Source of the DNA: an uncultured Porphyromonadaceae bacterium
Lineage (GTDB): Bacteria > Bacteroidota > Bacteroidia > Bacteroidales > Muribaculaceae
DNA: 42,332 nt
Direction of reading: 5' to 3'
Assembly: GCA_947177685.1 (NCBI GenBank)
Contig: CAMWVE010000027.1
Coordinates: 1 to 42,332, forward strand
Shown here: in pieces, positions 25,809 through 33,744 of the stretch
How the letters are laid out: every line of letters starts with the position of its first letter
Position numbering within the stretch: the first letter of the stretch is position 1
Translations under genes and position numbers: made by a program
Notes under the pieces: generated by a model
The model's input: the letters and a program-made list of their open reading frames with translations, nothing else
Databases searched by the model: none
Told to the model about the DNA's origin: nothing

Positions 25809-27272
25809 TTATTTCTTTTTGTTCATAGCCACGCGTGCCTGAAGTTCCCAAGTACGGATGCGGTCTTTGTAGAGGTTGTTGGCGTTGGTCTTGTTGATGT
25901 CAAGAGCATGGTCAGAGTTATCCTCCCAACGGCGGCAGAGATAAACCACGTCATAAACGCGACCTATCTGGTTGTGGCGTGAGAATGCCAGACCCAGTGC
26001 GTAGTCCTCGCCATAGCTGGTGTTGGGCACGTTGATTTCGCGCAGCATGGGGGTGTAGAATGCGCGGGGAGCGCCCAGACCGTTGATGCGGAGTGCGTTG
26101 TTACGTCCGTTTTCAGGTGTCCATTCCTTGTGGTCGATAACGCCGGGGGGAATGATGTTCATGTCGATGTCAGTCAGGCAGTAAGTACCGACAACCATGC
26201 CGCAGTTCTGGTCGTAGAACGCTTTGACCATCTTGGCAAGGGTATTTTCATCTTTGTAAACGTCGTCGCTGTCGAGCTGTACGGCGAATTTACCGCATTT
26301 GGGGTGGTTAACGCCGGCATTCCAGCAACCGCCGATACCGAGGTCGTTGCGGGTGGGCTGAATGTGGATCACACGGGGATCAGAGGTGAATTCCTCGATA
26401 GCTTCCGAAGTGCCGTCGGTCGAGCCGTTGTCAATGATGATGAGGTTGAAGGGGAAGTCGGTTTTCTGCGACAGTACGCTGCGGATGGCATCGCGGATGG
26501 TGCGGACGCGGTTGCGCACGGGGATGATGACAGATGCTTCATATTCGAAGTCACCTTTGTTGAATTCTATGGTGTCGAATTTGGGTTCCAGATAACCGCC
26601 GATTTTCTTCAGGTGGTCGGTGACTGCCTCTTCCATTTCAATCTGTACGCCACGGTTTTTGGGGTCAACGTAAGCAAAGTGTGCCTCGCCGTCCTCTTTG
26701 GTGGTTACGGTGATGTCAGTGTAGAGATATTCGTTGATGTGAACGATGGGGGCGATCTGCGAAACTTTCAGGCGCAGGTCATAGAGACCGGCAGCGGTGT
26801 AGTGCTTGTCAATGGCAGCGGCAGCTTTCTTGAACACCTCGGCATTGAAGAACAGCACCGGACCGAAGTTGAAGTCGTCGCGGAGCGAACCGAACTGATA
26901 GTCGATAACCGGAAGATTGGTGCGGTTGCCGTCGACAACAGCATAGCTGTCGGCATAGAGCATGCCTGCTTCTGAATCCTCGGCAAGGCGCACGAAGCGG
27001 CGGAGTGCCAGATAGCCCATGACAAGCTGGCTGTTCTTGGTGTGCAGAAGGATATAGGCGCTGTCAGCGGCGGCAGCGATTTTCTTCATTGTCTCCGAGC
27101 TGGTCAGTGTATCGATTTTGATACCCTCGGTTCCTTCGGGGAGTTCTACACCTTCATCCTGCAGCAGGAAGAATATTTTTGTTACTAAGTCTGATTCTTT
27201 GAGACTTGCAGCAGTTGCTTCTGCCTGCTGTTTGCTTGCGTAGGGAACGAAGCAGTTGATTGTTTTGTTCAT
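25809..27272 (-). CDS. Family 2 glycosyltransferase with an N-terminal extension
   Basis: A 487-residue cytosolic protein. A GT-A domain begins near residue 250: [20 protein letters not shown], then [16 protein letters not shown] and the metal-binding VQLDSDDVY, with later GYGED-like element [15 protein letters not shown]. The first 245 residues look like a second, degenerate GT-like or Rossmann domain ([29 protein letters not shown]). There are no membrane helices or signal peptide, so the acceptor is cytosolic or at the membrane face. It sits between the amidase-like gene (28-nt gap) and the DUF4922 gene (8-nt gap). No substrate can be named; its constant company with catabolic peptidoglycan genes is unusual for a GT2. 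Confidence 0.82.
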   Translation of the reverse strand: MNKTINCFVPYASKQQAEATAASLKESDLVTKIFFLLQDEGVELPEGTEGIKIDTLTSSETMKKIAAAADSAYILLHTKNSQLVMGYLALRRFVRLAEDSEAGMLYADSYAVVDGNRTNLPVIDYQFGSLRDDFNFGPVLFFNAEVFKKAAAAIDKHYTAAGLYDLRLKVSQIAPIVHINEYLYTDITVTTKEDGEAHFAYVDPKNRGVQIEMEEAVTDHLKKIGGYLEPKFDTIEFNKGDFEYEASVIIPVRNRVRTIRDAIRSVLSQKTDFPFNLIIIDNGSTDGTSEAIEEFTSDPRVIHIQPTRNDLGIGGCWNAGVNHPKCGKFAVQLDSDDVYKDENTLAKMVKAFYDQNCGMVVGTYCLTDIDMNIIPPGVIDHKEWTPENGRNNALRINGLGAPRAFYTPMLREINVPNTSYGEDYALGLAFSRHNQIGRVYDVVYLCRRWEDNSDHALDINKTNANNLYKDRIRTWELQARVAMNKKK

Positions 27273-27300
27273 GATTGGTCAGTATGTGTTAGTTGTGAAA

Positions 27301-30240
27301 TTATTTCTTTAGGAATGTGAGAACCTGTTTCATCAGGGTGTCGCGGCTGTCAGCGCCGCTGATGGTCTCGAAGGGGAAGCCTATGACCACGGTGCGGTAG
27401 TTTTTGTCAGCCATGGCGGTTCCGGCTACGAGATTGTTCTCTTTGTAGCGCATGATGACTTCGCCGCGTTCGTCGGCAGGATAGAATGAGTCCGGTGACT
27501 CAACCACATAATCCCAGCTGTTGAGTGTGTTGCTGAAACTGAATTCCTTGTCGGTGAAGGCGCTGAAGGTGGAAGGCACTTCGTATGCTTCGCCGGTGAT
27601 CGATGCCTGACCCACGCGCCAGTGATAGCCGAGCACTTCGGTGGCAAACTTCTGGTCGGCGGCGAGGGTGATCGAATCTGACAGGTTATTGTCCCAGAGG
27701 TCGGTGGCTACATAAGCTCCGCTGATGAACAGGCTGCCGCCGTTGTTACAGTGAGCGGTCAGTTTCTGCTGCAGCTGCTGAGGGAATGTCTTGTACTTGG
27801 TGCCGTAAACACCGCGTCCCACCTTTATTTCTTTCTGCTTGCCAAGGATGAGGTCCACAAGCTGTGCCTCGTTGGCAGTGCTGTTCATGTAAGCCTCAAC
27901 GCTTGATGAGATGAAGCCCATGCCGGCATTGCGGATGGCTTCGCCGTGGGTCAGCACATAGTCGAAGGTGTTGCCGGCGATGACTTTCTCTTCCTGATCG
28001 GCACGGCTTGCGCCGAAACCGGCTGCATCGTCATCCATCCAAGGTATGTTGCGGCGGAACTCGAACTGCGAGCCTATGAAACTGATGTCCTGAACGTAAG
28101 GCACACCATGGTCCTTGCTGTCATAGAAACCGGCAATGGAACCGGCATCGAAGGTGTCGGGAGCCGAAATGCGGGTGAATCCGTTGACGATGTTCACGCG
28201 GTCGCCCGGTTTGTGGCAGAGTGCGAGCACTTCCGAGGGGAAGCTGACACCGCCATCGTTTCCGGCAATGACACGGAACGAGTAGATGGCATCGTCAGGC
28301 GCAGTGAAGCTGTATTCCGGAGTCTCCACGGTTGCCACACGGACAAACGAGCCGTGGTCCTTGCGCATCTCTATATTATAATATGTGGGAGTGGCAGTGG
28401 CTTCAAGCGTATCAACTGTCTCTTTCCAGTTCAGGGTGTAGCTGCCGTTCTCACCTCCGGTGATGGCGAAGGCTCTGACCGGGAGGGGCTGTACCACATA
28501 TTCACGTCCGTCGCGGGCAGCCAAGAATTTCAGCATACCTTTGTAGATGGCACGGCTGACGGTGAAACGGAATGTGGGGTCGAGACCATACTTCATATCG
28601 GCAAAGTTCTGGTGTGACAGCAATTCGAGCAGCATGCCGGGAACCTCCGGAACTCGTGCCTCGTAATATTTCTGGTCCCACATGCCTCGGCGGGTCCATT
28701 CAGGCTCGTAAGCCTTGCGCACGTCATCCACAATCTGTGTGACCACAAGATCAGTGAGGTCGCGTGATGCCAACCGCGATGAGCCGTTGCCGGTGGGCAG
28801 ATCGTCATTGGTTGAATAAATGCCTAAGGTACCTATGATTGAATCATTCATGGTGGTGCCGGCATCGGAGTGGAATGCAAACGAAAGGTCGATGGGTATG
28901 CGCAGACCTTCGCGCTTGGGCATCATGCTTGAACCGCCACCCATGTAGTTGACCCAGAGTCCGCGGCACATGTAGTCGTCGCGGTAGTCGTTTCCACCTT
29001 TCGAGGGGTTATAGACACTGTCAGGAACACCTGCCCACTGCAGCCAGTAGCGGGCACCCTCGGTGAAACGGGGATATTCGCTCTTGACCCATGTGGTCTG
29101 CTCCTTACCGTTGTCGCTTGTCAGGCGCACGGGGCGCACTATGTTGCCCATGCCGCCACCGATCTTAACAGCATCGGCGGTGGTCACGGTGCCTTTCTTG
29201 CCGTTGGCTTTCAGCGTAACCACAGGGTTGTCACCGCCGTCAAGCTGATAGTGACCGAGATAAATCCATGTTCCGCCACCCATCTGCTGATTCACTTTCA
29301 CCTGATGGTCGCCGTCAGCGGCGTGGATGGTATAGAGAGCCTCTGGTGTGCTCTTCGGGAGTGTCTGGTAGCTTACATAAACCGCATAGCTGCCCGGTTC
29401 ATCCACAGGGGCGCTCCATGTTGCGGTAGCGCCGCTTTCGCTGCGTGCCTGACGGGCTGTTCCGTGGTTGAAAGGATTGCTTTTCTCAGGTTCGTCGGTG
29501 TAGACATCGTAGATATATCCGAAACCGGCATCGGGAGTGGTGGTCCACTCCGCAGCCTCAACATAGCTGCCCACAGCCTTGCCGCCGTCATTGTCAACTA
29601 TGTATTCAACGTTGCGCACGTCACGCTCGCGGGGACTCATGACGTAGGCGCCGGCATTTTCAAGCATCGGCATCAGGAACGGAACCACATAGCTCTGGGT
29701 GTAGAGGTCCTCCACAGTCTGGAAGATGCGCGCACGCTGCCACTCCCAGCGGTTCAGTTTCTTCTCGAAGTACCAGCCGTGGCTCTGCCACATGGCTATA
29801 TTGCTGCCGTCCAGACCCTTGGCAGGAGTCTGGCTGAAACGATCCTGATATGTGATGAAACGGTTCTTCTCCTTGGGTCCGACATTCTTTTTGGGCGACA
29901 GCAGAATCATGTCGTCGATGTTGTGACCTGCTATGTTGATCAGAATCTTGTAACCCTTGTATTCATCGCCCAACACACTTGCCATGTTGCTTTTCAGGCG
30001 GGCTACATTCTCTGCGTCGAACGGTATGTTGCCGGTGTTGTCGTTGCAGCTGATTTCAATAATCTTCTTTTTTGCGTTGACATTCACGTCCTTTACTGCA
30101 ATTTTGCCCATCTCGCTGTGAGCCGGAACTTCCGCCTTCAGCACCTCGCTCAATTTCTGAACGGTTGACTCGTTCACGTCAGCCAATGCCACTGATGTGG
30201 TCATCAGCAGAGCGGCGGCAAATACCTGTAATCGTTTCAT
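27301..30240 (-). CDS. Large secreted N-acetylmuramoyl-L-alanine amidase-like protein with golvesin-type domain
   Basis: A 979-residue exported protein. The ATG at 30240 is preferred over 30255 because MKRLQVFAAALLMTTSVALA is a clean signal peptide. About 155-240 (MWQSHGWYFEKKLNRWEWQR and SYVVPFLMPMLENAGAYVMS) resembles the start of Amidase_3 enzymes. It is interrupted by a golvesin/Xly carbohydrate-binding-like beta domain (about 245-390), and resumes with LSFAFHSDAGT and VPGMLLELLSHQNFADMKYG, which align with the Zn-ligand and catalytic-Glu segments of amidases. A fibronectin-like stretch and a C-terminal domain resembling a class I glutamine-amidotransferase fold follow (about 680-979). 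Relatives are often annotated xanthan lyase. As first gene of the peptidoglycan operon it probably removes stem peptides from glycans in the periplasm. Domain limits are approximate. Confidence 0.78.
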   Translation of the reverse strand: MKRLQVFAAALLMTTSVALADVNESTVQKLSEVLKAEVPAHSEMGKIAVKDVNVNAKKKIIEISCNDNTGNIPFDAENVARLKSNMASVLGDEYKGYKILINIAGHNIDDMILLSPKKNVGPKEKNRFITYQDRFSQTPAKGLDGSNIAMWQSHGWYFEKKLNRWEWQRARIFQTVEDLYTQSYVVPFLMPMLENAGAYVMSPRERDVRNVEYIVDNDGGKAVGSYVEAAEWTTTPDAGFGYIYDVYTDEPEKSNPFNHGTARQARSESGATATWSAPVDEPGSYAVYVSYQTLPKSTPEALYTIHAADGDHQVKVNQQMGGGTWIYLGHYQLDGGDNPVVTLKANGKKGTVTTADAVKIGGGMGNIVRPVRLTSDNGKEQTTWVKSEYPRFTEGARYWLQWAGVPDSVYNPSKGGNDYRDDYMCRGLWVNYMGGGSSMMPKREGLRIPIDLSFAFHSDAGTTMNDSIIGTLGIYSTNDDLPTGNGSSRLASRDLTDLVVTQIVDDVRKAYEPEWTRRGMWDQKYYEARVPEVPGMLLELLSHQNFADMKYGLDPTFRFTVSRAIYKGMLKFLAARDGREYVVQPLPVRAFAITGGENGSYTLNWKETVDTLEATATPTYYNIEMRKDHGSFVRVATVETPEYSFTAPDDAIYSFRVIAGNDGGVSFPSEVLALCHKPGDRVNIVNGFTRISAPDTFDAGSIAGFYDSKDHGVPYVQDISFIGSQFEFRRNIPWMDDDAAGFGASRADQEEKVIAGNTFDYVLTHGEAIRNAGMGFISSSVEAYMNSTANEAQLVDLILGKQKEIKVGRGVYGTKYKTFPQQLQQKLTAHCNNGGSLFISGAYVATDLWDNNLSDSITLAADQKFATEVLGYHWRVGQASITGEAYEVPSTFSAFTDKEFSFSNTLNSWDYVVESPDSFYPADERGEVIMRYKENNLVAGTAMADKNYRTVVIGFPFETISGADSRDTLMKQVLTFLKK

Positions 30241-30309
30241 TCTGAATGAAAGCATCTTTTTTAGATTGGTTTAATCTTCCCTTTCAGGGGGTTATATATA
30301 CGACTTATA

Positions 30310-30355
30310 ACAGCCTGCATTTCCCGTCTCATTTGCGGTCAGGGGATGAGGCTGT
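30310..30355 (-). other. Leader hairpin of the peptidoglycan operon
   Basis: ACAGCCT (30310-30316) pairs with AGGCTGT (30349-30355), and TCCC (30322-30325) with GGGA (30343-30346); CTCAT/ATGAG offers an alternative inner pairing. It lies in the predicted leader, 70-115 nt before the amidase start. Function unknown. Confidence 0.4.
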
Positions 30356-30366
30356 AATCCGTTACG

Positions 30367-30374
30367 CAAAAGTA
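30367..30374 (-). promoter_or_regulatory. Possible -7 element for the peptidoglycan operon
   Basis: On the minus strand TACTTTTG matches TAnnTTTG exactly. No TTTG is found 19-21 nt upstream, so the promoter is either weak, activated, or wrongly placed. The rest of the 30256-30520 spacer holds the leader hairpin and a short tandem repeat only. Confidence 0.4.
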
Positions 30375-30484
30375 TAAAAAATGTTGAAATCTACACCGTC
30401 ATTTTAGCTTTTTTAATATATAGTAACTTATTTTCATTATAATACATGCTCTATAACATCTTTTTTTTGCAAGAACTCCAACTG

Positions 30485-30518
30485 CTCCGAGTGCTCAAAT
30501 ACTCCGAGTGCTCCGATA
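30485..30518. repeat. Two 17-nt near-identical tandem repeats
   Basis: CTCCGAGTGCTCAAATA (30485-30501) is followed directly by CTCCGAGTGCTCCGATA (30502-30518), with partial copies on each side. It lies just after the stop of the AAA ATPase gene. Function unknown. Confidence 0.6.
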
Positions 30519-30520
30519 GC

Positions 30521-31867
30521 TCAAAGTAAACCCGCCATGAAAACCGGCAGACAGATTATGTCGTTCTCCCTGCGAATATCCTTGGTGTAAAGCAAATAGC
30601 GCCGGGCAATCCGTGAAGAATATTTTTTTTGAAATTCATCGAGTGATTTATGTGATTTATAACCTGAGGACTTAACTTCAATCGGGCATATTTTATCTTT
30701 CATGCTGATTAAGAAATCAATCTCATAATTTCGCTGACTCAACCCGTCTGCTGACTTAAATGTCGTATAATAAAGTGAGTTTCCTGATGTCTGAAGCAAT
30801 TGTGCCACAACATTTTCATAGACATATCCTAAGTCAGCCGGTAGCTTATCAATCAGCAGCTTACGATATATTTCATTGTCAGCGAACTCCCTATCCATAA
30901 ATGCAAGCGTTATAAACAAGCCCGTGTCGGCAAGGAACATCTTGAAATAGTCATATTTAACATGGAGCGCAAAACCCACATTAGGATCGCTTGCATGATA
31001 TGCGAAGTTGACTGTGCGGGAATCATTTATATTCGCAAAAATTTCCTCAAGGCGTGACAGGCGGGCATTTTCAATAACTTCACCTACGCGAAATCGCATA
31101 GTGTTGCGCGCCAGTTCGGCAGGTATGGAGCGGAAAATGGTTGCCGCCCTACCCTTTTCATCAATCTTCCGGAAATCTTCAATATACAGGTTCAGAATAT
31201 CGCGTTTAACATCATCTATAGCTGATAAGTCAGACGATGCGACATATTCCGACACCGCCTGAGGCATACCGCCAACAAGCATATATAGGCGAAACAGTTT
31301 CATGATTTCACGCGTCGCAGCATCGCCAAGCTGTCGGAGATTCTCAAAACTGTACCTGATTAAATCATAGGTCGGCTCCTTATCAATAGCCCACAGGAAT
31401 TCCTCAAAATCAAGCGGATACATTGAAAGGCGGCGTTCCTCGCTCGGAATGAGTATATCCTTTATGTTCTGCTTTATCGAAATTAGCGACCCGGTCTCTA
31501 TGTAATCGTACCGCCCATCCCTAACAAGGTGCTTTATAGCCTGTCGTGCCTTAGGACAAAACTGCACTTCATCAAATATGACCACTGATTTACCTGCTGT
31601 CAATTTCTTGCCGGTAAAAGCCTGTAAACTCAGAAAAAAATACTGCAGATCGCTGACATCATTAAACAGTTTTATGATTTCCGTCCCCGCATTTGAGAAA
31701 TCAATCACAAGATAACCCTCATATTCATTCTTGGCAAACTCCTCGGCAATAGTTGACTTCCCGATGCGGCGCGCACCCTCTATAAGCAGAGCCGTCTTGC
31801 CAGCTGAACGTTGTTTCCAATCCAGCATTTTGGCATATATTTTGCGCTTGAATATTCTATAACCCAT
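30521..31867 (-). CDS. AAA ATPase with DUF4143 C-terminal domain
   Basis: A 448-residue cytosolic ATPase of the AAA_14/DUF4143 family, common in anaerobes, multi-copy and of unknown function. Walker A is LIEGARRIGKST (about 28-39), Walker B is VVIFDEVQFCP (about 94-104), and TGSLIS a little later fits the sensor region. The C-terminal part has the DUF4143 core (KMFLADTGLFITLAF, then LPADLGYVYENVVAQLL) and a PD-(D/E)xK-like strand pair YEIDFLISMKDKICPIEVKSS, suggesting a nuclease-like fold. Initiation could also be at the internal ATG MLDWKQRS (14th codon). The gene is alone behind its own promoter with three 34-bp iterons, which points to tight autonomous control. Base composition is more AT-rich than in the flanking operons, suggesting horizontal transfer. 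Confidence 0.88.
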   Translation of the reverse strand: MGYRIFKRKIYAKMLDWKQRSAGKTALLIEGARRIGKSTIAEEFAKNEYEGYLVIDFSNAGTEIIKLFNDVSDLQYFFLSLQAFTGKKLTAGKSVVIFDEVQFCPKARQAIKHLVRDGRYDYIETGSLISIKQNIKDILIPSEERRLSMYPLDFEEFLWAIDKEPTYDLIRYSFENLRQLGDAATREIMKLFRLYMLVGGMPQAVSEYVASSDLSAIDDVKRDILNLYIEDFRKIDEKGRAATIFRSIPAELARNTMRFRVGEVIENARLSRLEEIFANINDSRTVNFAYHASDPNVGFALHVKYDYFKMFLADTGLFITLAFMDREFADNEIYRKLLIDKLPADLGYVYENVVAQLLQTSGNSLYYTTFKSADGLSQRNYEIDFLISMKDKICPIEVKSSGYKSHKSLDEFQKKYSSRIARRYLLYTKDIRRENDIICLPVFMAGLL

Positions 31868-31886
31868 AATTATCTGATTTTCACGG

Positions 31887-31917
31887 CAAATTTACAACTT
31901 TTGGCAAAAACTACAAA
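31887..31917 (-). promoter_or_regulatory. Promoter of the AAA/DUF4143 gene
   Basis: On the minus strand TTTG (plus 31914-31917) and TAAATTTG (plus 31887-31894) are separated by 19 nt, a full match to the Bacteroidetes consensus. The predicted start near 31880 leaves a leader of about a dozen nt. The -33 box overlaps the edge of the first iteron. Confidence 0.8.
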
Positions 31918-32022
31918 ATGTTTTACCCCGGTTTTGTACAGTTTACACGAAATGTTTTATCCCGGTTTTGTACAGTTTACACGAAATGTTTTACCCCGAT
32001 TTTGTACAGTTTGCACGAAATG
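31916..32022 (-). repeat. Three tandem 34-bp iterons upstream of the AAA/DUF4143 promoter
   Basis: Units at 31916-31949, 31950-31983 and 31984-32017 are head-to-tail with no spacer, followed by five bases of a fourth (AAATG). Each reads AAATGTTTTA(C/T)CCCG(G/A), then TTTTGTACAGTTT(A/G)CACG. Unit 2 differs from unit 1 at one base and unit 3 at two. Each contains the self-complementary core TGTACA. The array ends at the -33 box, so it is most likely a binding array for a regulator. Confidence 0.85.
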
Positions 32023-32036
32023 GAATCTCAAATTTT

Positions 32037-32897
32037 TCATTTTGCCGTTTCTAATTTGATGACTCGCTGATAGGTGGGATTCGCGAGTAATGAATCACGT
32101 CGTTCGGATAAGCCCATTGCTTCATAACATCTCTCGAGAATACGAAATTTGGGTGCTATTTCACTGATATGCCGAGTTATATATCCATCTGATTCCGGAT
32201 ATTCTTCGAATCTACCGAAATAACGCTCAAGGGGAGGAAGGGCATACTCATACGATTCGGTCAGATAATAGTAAAGAATACTTCCTTCGTTATTAAATTT
32301 TTGACGGTATTCATCATATAGTTGGCTCAGTATAGCGGCATCCTGATTCGTGAAAGTTGAGTCATCCGCTAAGACTTGTAGGTAATAGCGTGTAGTCGCC
32401 CGTTCTAATAGTAGGGTGGAGGGTGTATGCAACATACCGATATATCGTTGGTTTGGAAATTGAAGTTGAGCTATAGCGAGAACTTCTGCCAGTTGCTCCG
32501 GTGTTGGGCGGTCTATATCCAGATATTTATCAGCTATGGTTTCGTATTTCAGATGGTGTACTATTTGGGAATATAGCGAATCGCTGCCCATAGTAAAATA
32601 TAATAGCATATAATCTTCGCCTGTTGCGGTTGAGTTCTTTGACAAAGAATCGAATGCCGACTGGTATTTATTTTCTGACTGGAGGGACTTTGGCAAATTG
32701 ATGTCGGGAACTGTCCAGTTTAATTTGCGGTTAATTGACACCCGAGGAACCTTTGGCACTTTAGGTATCCTATCCAATGAAGCACGATTTGTCTGCTCCA
32801 TCTGCTTCTTCACACCGCGAATCTGATTTGTCTGGGCTAATAAGACACTTGAAAAAAGACCGCTCGCAACCACAATCAAAAAGAGTAATTTTTTCAT
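32037..32897 (-). CDS. Secreted protein of unknown function
   Basis: A 286-residue protein I do not recognise with certainty. It has a signal peptide (MKKLLFLIVVASGLFSSVLLAQ), then a proline- and basic-rich stretch (about 40-58: DRIPKVPKVPRVSINRKL), then an all-helical region with regularly spaced aromatic residues and ATGEDYMLLYFTMG, similar in flavour to the DUF4919 family of Bacteroidetes secreted proteins, in which a short tetratricopeptide-like fold is expected. There is no lipobox and no obvious catalytic motif. It has its own canonical promoter with a leader of about 120 nt. The AAA gene lies downstream on the same strand but behind its own promoter. Confidence 0.7.
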   Translation of the reverse strand: MKKLLFLIVVASGLFSSVLLAQTNQIRGVKKQMEQTNRASLDRIPKVPKVPRVSINRKLNWTVPDINLPKSLQSENKYQSAFDSLSKNSTATGEDYMLLYFTMGSDSLYSQIVHHLKYETIADKYLDIDRPTPEQLAEVLAIAQLQFPNQRYIGMLHTPSTLLLERATTRYYLQVLADDSTFTNQDAAILSQLYDEYRQKFNNEGSILYYYLTESYEYALPPLERYFGRFEEYPESDGYITRHISEIAPKFRILERCYEAMGLSERRDSLLANPTYQRVIKLETAK

Positions 32898-33026
32898 AAT
32901 TTTTAGAGTTGTTATCTGTTTTATTATTTCAAGCGTAAGTTTTAGGATTCTTCCACCTTATGCAAGTCGACGTATTCGCGGGGAGAATGTATATCATGCC
33001 GGCACCTCAGTGTGCGATATGTGTGG

Positions 33027-33057
33027 CAAATATATTAAAAAGTTATGTAATAGCAAA
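33027..33057 (-). promoter_or_regulatory. Promoter of the unknown secreted protein gene
   Basis: On the minus strand TTTG (plus 33054-33057) and TATATTTG (plus 33027-33034) are separated by 19 nt. The start near 33020 predicts a leader of about 120 nt. Confidence 0.75.
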
Positions 33058-33160
33058 ATAAAATATTTGGTCGTTTATTAGACAATCGCATTTTATCTCT
33101 ATTAAAGAATTTCTCAGATGTGTTGTTGCACCTTTCTACCCTCCGGATTTATATATATTA

Positions 33161-33168
33161 TATCTTTG
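33161..33168 (+). promoter_or_regulatory. -7 element before the broken antitoxin gene
   Basis: TATCTTTG matches TAnnTTTG and lies 15 nt before the ATG at 33184. The -33 region has only TTTC at a long spacing, so activity is uncertain. Confidence 0.5.
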
Positions 33169-33183
33169 CAAAAATCAAAACTT

Positions 33184-33483
33184 ATGGTAACTTCACTGAA
33201 CATCAAGCGCAAAAACATTGACCTGCCCGTTTAGACATTGCAGAAGCTCTCCATTATGGCTGCGGCTCAGGGCAAGAGCTTAAAAAAATACATTGAAACA
33301 ATACTTATCGCAAAAGCCAATACCGTTGCGATTGAGATTAATGAAAACCCTTCTCCGTCAGGCGATCCTTGGTTTAATGATCCGGAAAACATGGCATCTG
33401 TGCAACGGGGAATCGCCGAAATGAAAGCCGGTAAAGGCAAAGCTTATTCCATGGATGAAATAAGAGAACTTTTAGGCTTATGA
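33184..33483 (+). pseudogene. Antitoxin-like gene interrupted by an amber stop
   Basis: From ATG 33184 the frame reads MVTSLNIKRKNIDLPV, hits TAG at 33232-33234, then continues in the same frame as TLQKLSIMAAAQGKSLKKYI and on to DEIRELLGL. Joined, these make a typical Bacteroidetes type II antitoxin of about 99 residues: an N-terminal ribbon-helix-helix-like DNA-binding part and an acidic toxin-binding tail. A single GAG to TAG change would explain the stop. The downstream part could restart at the TTG at 33238 or the ATG at 33256. The stop overlaps the next start in an ATGA arrangement, as is usual for antitoxin-toxin pairs. Confidence 0.8.
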
Positions 33484-33614
33484 CCTACGAATTAATACTG
33501 ATGCCGGAAGCTCAAAAGCATCTGAAAATGTGGTTTCAATCAAAGGTCACTACGGCGACAAATAACACAGGCAGGGCAATAGCTCTGCTTTTCGTTTCTT
33601 TCTGGACTTGTTGA
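33480..33614 (+). pseudogene. Truncated RelE/YoeB-like toxin remnant
   Basis: The frame from ATG 33480 gives 44 residues beginning MTYELILMPEAQKHLKMWFQ, which resembles the N-terminus of RelE/YoeB-type mRNA interferases (about 85-95 residues when complete). After about residue 22 the similarity is lost and a stop follows at 33612. The catalytic C-terminal half is missing, so no active toxin should be made. It overlaps the antitoxin frame by 4 nt. Confidence 0.65.
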
Positions 33615-33706
33615 GGAAAGATATGTTTTTTGTCTTAACGAATCTCGGTAAACATAACGGCATTGTTAATTTTTCTAAAATAACTTTTTCTTTCGCTTAT
33701 GCGTTG

Positions 33707-33714
33707 TATCTTTG
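33707..33714 (+). promoter_or_regulatory. -7 element of the glgB operon
   Basis: TATCTTTG matches TAnnTTTG, 30 nt before the glgB start. The -33 position holds a T-run without a clear TTTG. Predicted leader about 24 nt. Confidence 0.6.
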
Positions 33715-33744
33715 TAACTAACAAACATATTTTGTGACACATAC

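Noticed and set aside
26130-26975. 281-residue plus-strand ORF opposite the GT2 gene
   Set aside because: Val/Asp-rich composition typical of the antisense of a biased coding frame; the GT2 frame has clear motifs.
29251-30168. 305-residue plus-strand ORF opposite the amidase-like gene
   Set aside because: Entirely antisense to a protein with a signal peptide and recognisable domains.
31916-32022. CRISPR array
   Set aside because: The 34-bp units are directly adjacent with no spacers and there are no cas genes.
32018-32022. Fourth full iteron
   Set aside because: Only the first five bases (AAATG) are present before the sequence diverges.
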